The notes under the pieces: model-generated | The model's input: only the letters and a program-made list of their open reading frames with translations | What the model was told of the DNA's origin: nothing | The model's database searches: none | Part shown: piece after piece, positions 46,312 to 58,620 of the stretch | Layout: each line of letters begins with the position of its first letter | Position numbering within the stretch: the first letter of the stretch is position 1 | NCBI GenBank assembly: GCA_916613615.1 | Contig: OU744725.1 | Coordinates: forward strand, 65,170,575 to 65,234,574 | Source: Steromphala cineraria | Taxonomy: Eukaryota > Mollusca > Gastropoda > Trochida > Trochidae | Length of the DNA stretch: 64,000 bases | Direction of reading: 5' to 3' | Position numbers and translations under genes: made by a program

Positions 46312-48141
46312 ATAATATCATTATGGTATAACGATGTAATATCAATTCAATATTATAAGATGATTTTACTGTGATGAGCAATCAAATGTGTTTATAAATA
46401 ACACATATTTATTCCTGGAGTTTGAGCTTATAGAGATAATATTATCATATTAGAACGAATGGAAAATAAATACCATTTTAAAACAAAACATTAACACAAT
46501 CCAAATATCATTTCTGCAGGTTCCTGAATATCAGGGCTTTAATTACATGATAATCAAAAGATTTCAACCTAAAATCTGATTTTCGCATCATCTATCCGGG
46601 CTACATGCACATAAATCAGCCAAATGGAAATGACAGTAGTGTCCATGTCGAAATATCACCTCCAAGAAAAAGGTATAATAATTCATACAACCTCAACAGG
46701 TGGTTTGTAAGTCAGAAAAATACAAATGACATTGGGATAACTTTCATTTAATTCTAATGAAGTTTAAACTTTGCTTTCAGTCAAACAGGAACACCAAATG
46801 ACACATGTGCACTGCTTCTCCTTTAACATTCCATGCATGTAGTCGCAGCTAAATCTTCCTTACAACCTGTTGATGCCATACATATGTTTGCTAGGGAATA
46901 CAGGGAGGTAGTCATCATATTTCACCCTTCACGGTTAACGAGGTAATTATACCAATTTGGCGCTTGACATGAGAAGCTAAGAATAACATTGCAAAGTTGG
47001 TAGAGACACATGTATACCAGAACATATCTTCAACAGTTGCCTTATCATATTTTCTAAGCGATGCAATTTTTAAAGATTTGAGGGACTTTTAATGATTGTA
47101 GAAATCCACATTTGTTGTGAGGTTTACATAGTGTTGGCTAGCCATAGGGGTGGCCACATGCCAAGACATTGTCTGGCTGAAAGGCACCGTTACCTTGACA
47201 AACCAACTCTAAAGAGAGAGAAATGCACCTAGAGAGCCAGAGAGCCATACGAATGTACACATGTCAACAAGTACAACAAATGAAAACGTATATGTAAATG
47301 ATTATAAGCAGATTACATGGTCGAATTTACTCATGAACCCAGTTTGAAATTATTTTTGGATTAAATATGTTAATAACTACGCTGACATTTCTTGCAAATT
47401 GCTTAATGACTTTAGCACAATACATTATTGATGTGTATGGGGTCCATTATGACTTTTCCTTTCTTTCAGATAAGGTATCTTTCGTGACTTGCATGCATCA
47501 ACAAAGTGATGGCGTGAAATTAACATTTTTACATCAAAAAGTCGTATCCTTTTATTGTTGGAGAATGTCATGATATATGTTCTTCAGAAAAGACCTCTTA
47601 TTTAAAGCCTTACACTTGTTCTCTCATTAGTTCTGTGTTTCTACTGAATAAGGGGAAATTGTCGTCATTATTTATCTTTTTGAGACAACGAGCTTACTGT
47701 TAACATCTTTAAACTTGCTTCTGGCATATGTATACATGAACATATCCGAAATACACCAAGTGTCGAAGTGCTTCTTTCCATGCATTTAACCTGGCCTTGT
47801 TTTAAATGTATGTGCGTGTTTGTATAGAGGCTATCTATAACTAATCAGAACATTAGCAGATTCACGTACCACAATACACTCTGCCTGAAACACTACAATT
47901 TTCATCCAGATCACCAATCAGATTGACAAAGACGATTCATTTATCTACTACAAAATATCAAGAAATTTCAAAGCCAACGGACTGCATTCAAAGTTTCACA
48001 AGAGACCACATGGCAAAGATGAAATAACAATCATTATATAAGTATCCACGCATACTTCCTCCTACCTACAGCAAGAAATGGTGTTTATTTGAGTCACAAT
48101 GGATCATTGTTCTATCCTTCCTCAGAGCATGTGCTTCCTCT

Positions 48142-48350
48142 CATCACATTATCTCCTCACATATATGTGTTTCCTTTCATCACATTATCTCCTCACATAT
48201 CTGTGTTTCCTTTCATCACATTATCTCCTCACATATCTGTGTTTCCTTTCATCACATTATCTCCTCACATATATGTGTTTCCTTTCATCACATTATCTCC
48301 TCACATATCTGTGTTTCCTTTCATCACATTATCTCCTCACATATCTGTGT
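48142..48350 (+). repeat. 36-bp tandem repeat (five full units and a partial)
   Basis: The unit starts CATCACATTATCTCCTCACA and includes TATCTGTGTTTCCTTT; units start at 48142, 48178, 48214, 48250, 48286 and 48322. Units differ by a single C/A change. Since 36 is a multiple of three, stop-free units keep two frames open and create repeat peptides of 12 residues, which I do not take as real proteins. Diverged units in module C at 17070-17170 show that the array grew from a sequence already present in the duplicated segment. Confidence 0.95.
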
Positions 48351-50853
48351 AAGTGCTGCGAGCCCTGGTAATAACTTATCTTTCAGCTGAACATGATCTA
48401 TCGTCGGTTGATGACAGCACGGAGTTCCCGTGGTATAAACATGTCGAGGATACCGTGAAGATTATGAATACCAAAGTGGTTTAGAGTAATAAATGTTATC
48501 ACACAATAAAATTCACGTTTTGGAGATAACTTGAAAGACGAAATATTTTCAAGGATGACGTATCCTCTCTATTATCAAGACCCGTTCAGTCAGTAAAATT
48601 GACAGTTTCATTGAGTTTTGGACACCCCGACCCATTAAGAGTTAAACTCGAAAGTTTTCTGTTTGCAATAGCTAACTACATGGACGAGTTGAGAGCTTTT
48701 TTTAAAGCCTTAATAATGAAAATATTTTTAATGGAATATTCAACAAAATACTTGCAGAAGATTTCTGATATAATAATAGATATTGGACAGTTTAAAGATG
48801 AAGACTTTATATTGTGTGATTTCAGTTTGACAACAAGATTTGATATATTCAAAATCAGAAGTTGGGATCTTTTTAATAAAAAATAATGGTCAGCTATTCT
48901 GCATTGAAAATTTACATTTCGAAATATAAATACGGAATATATCTACATTTATAGTTTCTTTGCTTAAAAGTGTTATATCATTGTAAACAATATGACACTT
49001 GGGAAATATCTCCCAATCTCAATTGATAGGAAAGGTTACAGCTAGTAGCCCATTTTCTCATGATGAAGTAACTGTGTGGCCACTCTCTTGAATTGTGTTT
49101 TCGAATAGTCTGATAGAATATCGTGTTAAAATGAACAGATCCCTTTAGATTCTATGAATGTGATACATAGCTATATTCAATATATTGTTTTCCTTATCCA
49201 TTATGATCACTATTGAAGGAATATTTTTCTCTGTTCTCTTTATACGCAAGGATTAATTAAAACAAAGCAAACGCTTACTCAAATGAAGACAATGTTCATC
49301 TGTTAGGTGCTTGACATTACAGTGATTAGATAAATGTGTTTACGTCCCAAGAACAATAGGCGTATAATGCCTTGTTTCCGATAGCGTGAATAAAACAGGC
49401 CTGGCATAATTCAATGGGTGGTAGCTGTATCAACAACACTAAGTGACAAATTGGTATTGACTTAGGTGATATTCTACAGGACCTCTAGGCCACTCATTTT
49501 CTAAGCAAATATAGCTATTATCATACCCCCGCAGTCATAGCCATAGAAGGTATTTCATTTGATAGCCCTCTTTTCATGATATCAGCCTAAAACCTAGCCT
49601 TAAACTAATATACTCAATGCATTATGAAAAAAGTATTTTCTACATGAGTTCTTAGTCTGTAAATGCATGGAATATTTTACCCGGCTTCTGCTACGTTACG
49701 TCTCGGAGTCCCACGATTCAAACAAATTGAGTGATGCACCTCGCGAAGTGTGGTATATCTATTACGTTCTTGTCCGGTTAAATGGATACTTTTGTGAATT
49801 GCATCATTGAATATTCTTTCAAACAGCAAATGCTTCCGCAAATGACATCAATTTTCATCCGTCAAAAAGATGACATGACAGTAATTAAATAGATGTGTTT
49901 ACATTTCTGGAACAAAAAGCGTATAAAGCCTTGTTTCCGGTAACGAGAATAGAACAGGCCTCGTATAATTCAATAAATAGAGGAGTATCAACAAGACTAA
50001 GCGACAAATTGGTATTGATAAAGGTGATATTCTACGCCCACTGGGCCACTCCTTTTAGCAATTGAGCTGTTATCATAAACCTATGATAAACCTTAAAACA
50101 AGTTAAAGTAACACACTCGCTGCATTATGTCAAATGTTTTGCTTTTTGGGATTAATAGTTCTTGAAAATATTTTACATTGTTTTTAATATAAACTAGGTC
50201 TTTCGTCCCACTGCATGAGATGATTAACCTCGATGTCATTTTGACTATCAAATTCAGTATTCTTGATCATATGATATATGGAAAGTTATGTACGTTTAGC
50301 GTATAAGCTGATCAGAAGAATTTAGGCTCGAGATTAAAGTTTAAAAAAATTAGTTTTAAAAATACTCATATTTTAGCTAAATATATATGTACAAATACAT
50401 GCAATATGTTGTTTCTGTCAACTATTATGCACATCCGTCCATTATGTAAAAGATTATGCAGATCATTAATGCCTGTAGACAATAAACTCTCTGGACACTC
50501 CAGCATGTCTCTGGAAGAAGAAAACATTTTGCAGCCTGAAAGTATGCACAAATGAATTGACGTCCATGTAAAACCACATACAGCCACAACCAATCATCAT
50601 CAAGATAGACTTTTTCTGTTTGTTTGCAACTCTCTCTTGTTTTTGTGGATATCAAAATGTCGGATCTAATTATAGAAATGTTACAGACTCCTTCAAAATG
50701 TCTCCAAGGCTTTTAACGGTCTAGATAGTAAATTAGTCTGGTCAGCAAAGCTATCAGCGTCCCTGCCACTGTCTGCATACCTACCTCGGCTAGCAGTGAG
50801 AATAACAACCTTACTTATACTGTGTATGCAGTAGACTTGCACCCCTGATAATA

Positions 50854-50923
50854 GGAATTTTAGCATTTGATTTAAAAAGTACATTATGCATAATGTACTT
50901 TTTAAATCAAATGATAAAATTCC
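50854..50923. repeat. 70-bp palindrome without spacer
   Basis: The two 35-bp arms meet at 50888/50889 and match at 34 of 35 positions. The centre reads GTACATTATGCATAATGTAC. Weaker symmetry continues outwards (ATAATAGG on the left, ATGTTAT on the right). It lies just after module E in block III. The equivalent places in blocks I and II lack it. Confidence 0.95.
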
Positions 50924-53900
50924 AAATGTTATCACTGTTCATACATGTTACTATCTTCCACATGTTATCACGATAGAGGTCATGTCACCTTCATGCTTGA
51001 ACCTTTTTATAGAAATCGCGAAATGATTATGACTGCTCTAAAGTCAAATACAAATGATGTAATTTGACATGAATTAAATGTTTTAGATTTCCTCCAAATC
51101 CTGTGATACATGTATGGACATCAGTCATCACTTATGCTTTAGAAATGTTATTTCAATAACGTACCATAATTTGTCGTTCTTATGAATATCGAATTATGAA
51201 ATAATCATATCAAATAATGCATATTCTTGCATTGCACCAGTGTTCATTGTTGGCCTCTCGTTACCGATAAATCAGAAATCTACATGTACCTTATTCCATA
51301 TGAACCCATGAGCTAGTTGACCACGTGTTCAATTCCCTAGTGTAAAGTTGACATGAAAGAATTCCTTAAGTTTCGTATCATAAAGACATCATAAATTGTC
51401 AGTAGGATTTGGAAATGTACATGTGCGATAGATGCAATCCACCATATTTGCAAGGCAATGACGTTGAATAAACTAGATATACACATAAGGGATATGTATG
51501 TCATGGTGATTGACACTTGGCAGCCTGCTGAACTCTCTCAATACGGTCAGATGTGATCTATTTCAGGTTTACAGTTGAAACTGACATGAGATACCTTCCA
51601 TTGTTATACATACATGTAAGCTACATAGAGTAGGTGATATAGACACGTGATGAATCACATATGTCATGGGTAGGTGTTACATGGTAACATTATCGGAAAC
51701 AGGAATATCGTCGCCAACAACTGTATGGAAGTGATGCTGCTTGATTGCCAAAATGCTTGACTACAAAATGGATGTTTGATGAAATGAAATTGATGAACAC
51801 AAATATACTTGTCCCTTTTAAATAACGCCCAGGACATGGAATGTCATGAAATGAAGGTCATAACTGATGGTTAAGCACACAATGGTTGCCATTATTTTCT
51901 CAATTCCAAAACACATCTTGATATATGAGGCAGGTACATTTATGTTAAATTTCATTATTAGCCGACAGCCAAACGCAACCTACTTGCCTTGCATCTATAC
52001 ATCATTTGAAGGAATGTTCGCCCTACCATTCGTCATTCTTAAGACAGTTGACGTTGAGAGCTCAGATGGACACATAATCTATCAATGTTGCTCACTATGA
52101 ACATAGCACGCAGATGGTTGTACTTCATCTTCCTTATCTGACGAAATATTCTTGTCTTTACTTGTTCAGATAATTAAACCTACAAGACAACTTACATAAT
52201 AAAATAACTATCATCACCAAGATACTTCAGCAACCAAGAGGCTTCATCAAACATTTACGGGTATATAAGCGATTAGAAATTGTAAGGAACGAATTCCTAT
52301 GATGATTTTGACTAGTAAAACATTTGTGAATAAATAACACTATCAATATCCTAAAGTGATATTTTGTTCATTTTCTTCTTTCAATCACAAAATGTAATGC
52401 GATTAACACGTACTGAAGAACGAAAATAGAAAGAAGAGGGTGTGAATCTTATATGATCTGAACATTCATTGGATAGTGATACATGTAGTTTGACATGAAC
52501 GCAAATATTTATTCAACATTTTCAAATTATCATCTAACAGGCGGCGTTCTGTGAATGAATAAGTTCTTGTTTAAAACTTTAAGACGACCAAAACAAACCT
52601 ATTTTATTGCAGTTCCTCAAGAATAATAGCTTTCATCGTGATAATTGTACACGATCGAGAACAAGAAATGAATTATTAGTATTTCTTTTCACAATATCAT
52701 ACAGTCGACAGAATATAGACAGAAATAGACATAGAATATAGAAAAACAGGGCAAAATTTGTTTAAATGGCCATAGAAATCGAAATATTCTACATTGTATG
52801 TATGAGCACTGCGAAAAAATAAGCACAAGTACCTTAACTTAGTGCAAAGGAAAAATACGACCTAGGTCTAAAGCTGTTGATCAATTATGAGAGATTTTGA
52901 AAATACTGCTTTCAAAATATTGACTTCTGGTCACAAATGTATTATCGATAACCGTTAGTTAAGTCTAACGAATATGTTATCGCAAATGAATTTTCGCAAT
53001 GCTAGGATACCTCCAAGGCATTCCATATAACATGATATTTGCACTAGTAAGTGAACAAACTTCAGGTACGCAGCTGTACATGTACTTAAATAGAAGACTG
53101 TTAACAAACAGGACATGTGATACTGCTTTGTATATATGCAATTGTAATAATTTCATAATAATAATGATAATGTGGATACTTATATGGCCATTTTCCACGT
53201 CCTTAGACGTGCATTTTCAATGGTACATATTCTAAATTTCCCCCCGCTTCATCAAAACCGTGAACTGCACTAATATGGGTTTTCTATACCTGGGTTGGTT
53301 CCTTTGTCTCACTGACAGTCTAACCGGGTAGGCAAACGAAAGGAAACAACATGGTTCGTTTAAATTGAAATTATTTGATATCTAAGAGACATGGCACATT
53401 AACATAACACATATTTTCAGTTCTTTGAATAACACAATTGGTGTCTGGTTAATGATTAGTGATTTGTTTTAATATGTTTGTTTTATGAAGGCAGGGTAAA
53501 AATATAATTTAAACTATCATGACCTCTACTATGTTTAAAATATTTTCAATGTGAGATAAAATAGGCACGTTTATTGATCTTAACATATATATCATGTCTT
53601 TCTTGTTGATAAACATATCCAAATTAATTTTGGAACAATCTTAAAATAAAAGTCATTTAATGGTAATCTCTGAACTCTTGTTTTAATCATTTTATAAATA
53701 CGACATCAAAGACTCAAAGTATAAGTCATTGAAAATCTTACATATGATAAATTCAACTGAATTCTGTCTGTCAGTTATGTCGGCTGACAATCATTAACTC
53801 GACGAGGCGATATAGGTAAGACAGCTCAATTGCGTAAGCTATAGTCAAATAAAGTTCAAGTAGAAACCCCATTTGTCATGGTTAGGACTATTGACCTATA

Positions 53901-55304
53901 ACGTTATAGAACCGAGCTGGAATGTTGCTAGCCATTTACCCAGCTGATGTTTGTACTACATCTTCCTTATCTAACGAGCAGTACTGGTGTTCATCCGGAG
54001 AGTTAACTAAACCACCTCACGCAGTAGACAAACTACTATAGCTCTTTGGATGATAAGATAACTTCCGGAATAAATCAATTGATCAAGAAGCTAGTGGATA
54101 TAGGCAAAATAAGGGAAGAAAAACTAAAAATGTTATGTGATTTTGGTGTCATAGTTGTTAACTCACCATAATGAAATTTCAAGTATCATAAGCTATTATT
54201 ATAAGTTAACAAAGAATTAAAGATGTTTGTTGGAAACCATTTTAGATTTTAGGATAAGTTTTATGGATGCTATCGTTCGAGATGAATGTTAATGACGTAA
54301 CATCATTTTACCTCTTTCAGAGCCAAAACTCGTTCAACATCCATATTGAAAGACGAGAACACCTATCTTTTCTTAAAGTCGATGGTATCGTAAAACATTA
54401 TCATTTGACATTAAAGACGGTCATAAACTCTCCGTCTTTAACCTTGTTAGGTTACTGGACATCCGTTTATGATACAAATAGCACAATACTCTTGTATATA
54501 GCTCTAAAAGGACCAATATCATTTTGTCTAAAATGTTTTCACCTCTAACATGCAAGGCTTCAACTACATCATCTCCTCTTGAACATATTTCTGGTATATA
54601 ATTTTAGATCTTTGACTTTAATGATAAAAATCACGGTAAATATGCAATGGCAATATGAATATATATTCAAAACAATAAATGCATACATTGATTTAAAGTT
54701 TCAACTCATGTCGAGAACGGCAATGTAAACACTTTTCATCACCTTTTCTACAATGGGAACGGCAACTGAACAGAAATACCATTTATCAACGTATTGTTTA
54801 CGTAAATTGATAAAGTCCCATGCATATACCAGAGACAACTTGAAATTGCATTGTATAAAATCAAAAGGTCAAAATTCAAAACACAACAGTACCATGAAAG
54901 GTCCATCATCATAAGCAGACACTTACACGGAAATGAATACCTTATCCTTAGATTCAAAGCTTTATCATATATGACATTATGCATATATCAGAGCCGAATC
55001 TCGAAACCTTAATGCATTATACATAATTACAATTTTTAACCACGGGAGCAAAAATTAAAATTATAATGTTCATCATCACGAACAGCTTCCAGAAGAAAAT
55101 ATCTTATCAAGAGTAAAGACATTTCGTACACATCATTAGCAAGATATTGAATCCTGATTAAAACTCAGCATGACGAGTTACTGCTAGATTACATGCAGGG
55201 AAGGAGGGCAAAACCTCATTAAACTGAATAGACGATGATGTGGGAGCTCGCCTTGTCTCAATCATGTAAACATTGTGCTCGTAATTCTTTACAAGGTCCC
55301 TGCA

Positions 55305-55640
55305 CTTTGTTTTAATGATAATAATAATATATTTATATAGCGCTTAACTTCCATCCAGTAGGTTGCTCAGTGGCGCTGTACTAAGAGTTTATACTAATCA
55401 TCGTTTGACATAACAAGTTCGGAATTATAATCAGTGTATTGATCAGATGGAAACAATGAATTTATATAATTTTTATGGAATTTCTATTCTTATCTTTTAT
55501 ATAATCTGTAAGAGCTTTTACTAATTTTTTTTTATATGGAATGACATATTAAATTCGAAAATATAATCCTTTCATTGATCAAATAAAAACAATGAATTTA
55601 TATAATTTTAATGGAATTTCTATTTATATCTTCAGTGTGT
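55305..55640. repeat. Dispersed-repeat fragment and adjacent tandem duplication
   Basis: At 55310-55390 an AAT-rich start leads into TATATTTATATAGCGCTTAA and GCTCAGTGGCGCTGTAC. This resembles a widespread invertebrate repeat type, recognised from memory only. Directly after it, 55438-55510 and 55572-55635 are tandem copies sharing AACAATGAATTTATATAATT and TGGAATTTCTATT. Confidence 0.5.
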
Positions 55641-56173
55641 GACTATATTAACCAATATAGAGTAAATAAATGAATGAAGAATCCCGCAGAAGTAAACATG
55701 TTGTTCACAATATCGTTCTTGGCGCGGAATATGTAAATAGTAATTTTATATGAAGGTTAGTGAATGCTATTAGCATGCTCTGATTTATCTGAGATATATG
55801 CATTAACTGACATCTTTGCATTTACTGACATATATGAATTCATGGATAAAATGAGATTGGATTGATGTTTCGTTTTTGAGTTTTGTACTTCACATTGAGC
55901 TATGTGTACGTGACTATTGAATAATTCATGAACACAAAACAAGATTACGCAATGATAATGCCGTAAAGCCAGGATGACCATTTTAGTAACGGAAGTTTCC
56001 AGCAACAGACATTGTAGTTAGTATTTATTGATTTGAGGTAGTTGTAGTTGATAGATATGTCCTCACTCTCATTGACGATACCACCATGGGCTCATGATGT
56101 GTAGTACGCAAGGGTCTGACTGTTTGTGGCTCAACCCCTTACAATGAAAGCGAATAAACCGATAAACACTTAA

Positions 56174-56533
56174 AGGGGCAGTAGCACGTTTTTTGGTAAT
56201 TTTATATTTTAAATATTTCACTTGTTATTTAAAGTAAATGTTAAATGCATTATATTGACAGTGTCAACAATCTCATTACACAAGCCGATCACCCATAGTA
56301 AGAGGACAAAGTATGAGGATTCACATAAAATGCATTGGCGGCCATTTTTGTGTGAACACCTTTAATTCATTTTTGTAAGAAAAAAGAATCGCATGGCTGA
56401 ACTTTAAGTTATATGTTCAAATTATAACTGCTTCATTTAGTTTAAATAAATACATTGTCTTTCAATTGGAACCATTTATTTTCATTTTCCTGATATCACC
56501 TTATATTCCCCATAAAAACGTGCTACTGCCCCT
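56174..56533 (+). mobile_element. TTAA-flanked MITE, copy 3 (intact ends)
   Basis: A 360-bp element has the same terminal inverted repeats as the 44-kb copy and TTAA on both sides (56170-56173 and 56534-56537). Internally it matches the 13.5-kb copy, including CAATCTCATTACACAAGCC and AGTATGAGGATTCACA. The short frame seen in the other two copies is frameshifted here near a run of T, which supports non-coding status. Confidence 0.9.
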
Positions 56534-57192
56534 TTAAGACCCAAGTAACTGGCTTTAAAAAAATGAATATAAAGGACGTAACGTTGTAATAGATTCATGC
56601 TTACAAACGATTCTCACTGTGGTGTCACGTGGTGTCACGTGGTTGTGTTGAATACTCAGGCAACCACTATCAGAGAGGTCAACAACGTGAATGGATGGAT
56701 GGATGGGTCATCCGCTCGCTGTTTGCTAAACTGACAGTTTTAAGGGATTCTTTGATGAATCTAAACATATACCATATCAAATCTCTATACATAGGGGATA
56801 TTCAATGTGCTTATATGCTATGTCAATAGTATTGTCAATGATAGGAGAAATAAGAGCAGTATTCACGTAAATTAAATACCTTAAGGCGAATATATGGCAT
56901 GACTTTTGCTACCCGTATTGTGCATTGTTGGATCAACAAGATTAACGTAAAAAGTAACCAATCTTCCCAGAGGCTTTATATTTAATGTTTGAAAGTATTA
57001 ATTATCACATGGTGTAATTTTGATAATCATTAACGCGTGTTTGGTCATATCTTTGTATTTCACGTTGACAGTCTATTAACTGTATTGCAAAGCAAGGGAA
57101 TAATGATGAAACATGTCATCAATAACACAACCGTTAATGCGTCATAACACATTATGCTTCTATTGAGGTTTTTCTAAATACATCCTTGCCAC

Positions 57193-57526
57193 CATTCTCT
57201 CCCCACAGAGGCAGATCAAGTCATGTTGATTTAGCCTCTGTTCTATTACGCCGAAATCCGTGGGTTCCGGCAGTTTCCCCTGGCGAAAAAAACCCCGCAT
57301 CACAATACATTTGAATTTCTTTATCAAATGACGACGATTCTCGCATAGAAAGGGTGGTTCATATCACAATGCTTTTGCATTGATTCAGTAGCCAAAACGA
57401 TGATTTAAGAACAGCGTCGCTGATTGCACAACTAACTTTGATTGTCTCCAATCAGGCATCTCCCATTCTATCCCACAACAGAGGCTGTATCAACATGGCT
57501 TGATCTGCCTCTGTGGGGAGAGAATG
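57193..57526 (+). mobile_element. Long-TIR MITE, copy 1
   Basis: A 334-bp element begins CATTCTCTCCCCACAGAGGC and ends with the exact complement. Its inverted repeats continue through GATCAAG, ATGTTGAT and CCTCTGT, roughly 50 bp in all. The flanks carry CCTTGCCAC on the left (57184-57192) and CGTTGCCAC on the right (57527-57535), a likely 9-bp target-site duplication with one change. That length suits Mutator-like elements, though 8-bp hAT duplication is also possible. It has no coding capacity. Confidence 0.85.
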
Positions 57527-57544
57527 CGTTGCCACTAGCTTTGT

Positions 57545-58100
57545 GCAAAGACAGGACCCACTGACAGGAAATAGCATCATAATGAATAACGGTTATAGTT
57601 CCTAAATAAGATCCACCGCTTCAACGCTTGCTTGCCCTTGACTGTACATAACGAAATGTGATATCTACCATGGAAACTCAAATAACAAGGTATTTACATA
57701 ACCATTAATGCGTTGCTGAAATTTATGTATTTTCAAATATGCTATCATTTTCATTGTTTGGTCATGATTGTATTATCCATTTGCCGTTGGCTGAATCTAT
57801 TATCTCTATTTCCAAACAAAGTGATTATATTGACATATATCATCAATGACACAACCTTTTAGGCGTTGGAGCACATTATGCTTATAGCGATGGTCTTGTA
57901 ATATATCATTGTAACTAGCTGTGTCCAAATATATGACTCATGACAGGAAACATGAATTTTACAGGAATAGCAACATACTTAATGACAGTAATACATCCTA
58001 ATTAAGATTAATCACTACGGCATTTCCTTGTCTTTGTCATATACATTGTAACTAATGAAATGTGATATACATCATGCAGACACTAATAACCAGGTATGAA
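57545..58100. repeat. Local duplication (57545-57705 and 57945-58100)
   Basis: Both halves share TGACAGGAAA, an AATAGCA(A/T)CAT stretch, CCTAA(A)TAAGAT or CCTAATTAAGAT, then GAAATGTGATAT with ACCATG or ATCATG, and AATAACxAGGTAT. A second pair, 57110-57170 and 57830-57890 (ATCAATxACACAACC, CATTATGCTT), shows that the duplicated unit was longer, about 400-700 bp, before MITE insertion. Confidence 0.6.
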
Positions 58101-58432
58101 ATGGATTAAATAAAATATTCATTATTTGGTTGCTGATATCAATCTTGTCAATATTTTGTTTTGTTGGCATTGTTACCTTGCCAACCGCACCCTTACGATA
58201 CAAACGTGTACGTGTTCTGCTAATATGGATGACACTTGATTGACGATAGAGCTTCTTGATGGACATCCTCATCTTGCACTTAAACGCTTTACTGGATAGA
58301 GCTGCAAATACAGATATTGATGGAACAAAGCGGTGTCATATTTCTCATGTGTGAACATGTGTACTACGATGTTGCCTATTTTCTAGTGTTTTGGCGCAAT
58401 CCGCGTTTGTGTCATCTGTGATATGAATTTTG

Positions 58433-58620
58433 TTTTACTGAATCAGGCCGTTGAAAGAGGTATGTCGTTTCAAGAACTTTATTCATGCAATTCAAATGTA
58501 ATAAAGGATAAAACAAATGTGCGTGGTTTTACTGAATTAGGCCGATGAAAGGGAGGAATATGGTTTCATGTATTTTCTTCATGCAATTCAAATGTAATAA
58601 AGGATAAATTGAAAAAATAT
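58433..58620 (+). repeat. 94-bp tandem duplication
   Basis: Two copies with starts 94 bases apart share TTTTACTGAATxAGGCCG at the left and CATGCAATTCAAATGTAATA with AAGGATAAA at the right. It is non-coding. The stretch from here to the next MITE (59816) holds nothing else I can recognise. Confidence 0.85.

Larger units (their letters stand above)
46880..58375. repeat. Block III: third copy of the collinear non-coding unit, inside intron 1
   Basis: Module order is C (48085-48600), D twice (49315-49540 and 49865-50080), E (50440-50800), J (53030-53100), F (53870-54110, with an F-like piece at 52060-52140), G (54890-55265), L (58145-58375). The D copies share TGCCTTGTTTCCGATAGCGT or close variants with block I. 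E holds TTTTTGTGGATATCAAAATG and CAGCAAAGCTATCAGCGTCC. F holds GCTAGCCATTTACCCAGCTG. G holds TATGACATTATGCATATATC. D(second)-to-E-to-F spacing matches blocks I and II within about 100-160 bases. MITE insertions and a local duplication lengthen the G-to-L interval. Near 46880-47760 two further segments resemble 23280-23420. Confidence 0.72.

Noticed and set aside
48142..48350. CRISPR array
   Set aside because: Direct tandem repeats without spacers in an animal genome; it is a satellite.
48089..48371. Two overlapping frames of 87 and 90 codons with 12-residue repeats
   Set aside because: They are by-products of the 36-bp tandem repeat, which is a multiple of three and has no stop in two frames.
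48599..48886. 95-codon frame on the plus strand after module C
   Set aside because: Amino-acid composition follows the AT-rich DNA; no family, no start ATG, and no supporting copy.
54267..54548. 93-codon frame on the plus strand
   Set aside because: No recognisable domain, in AT-rich block III sequence; no equivalent frame in blocks I or II.
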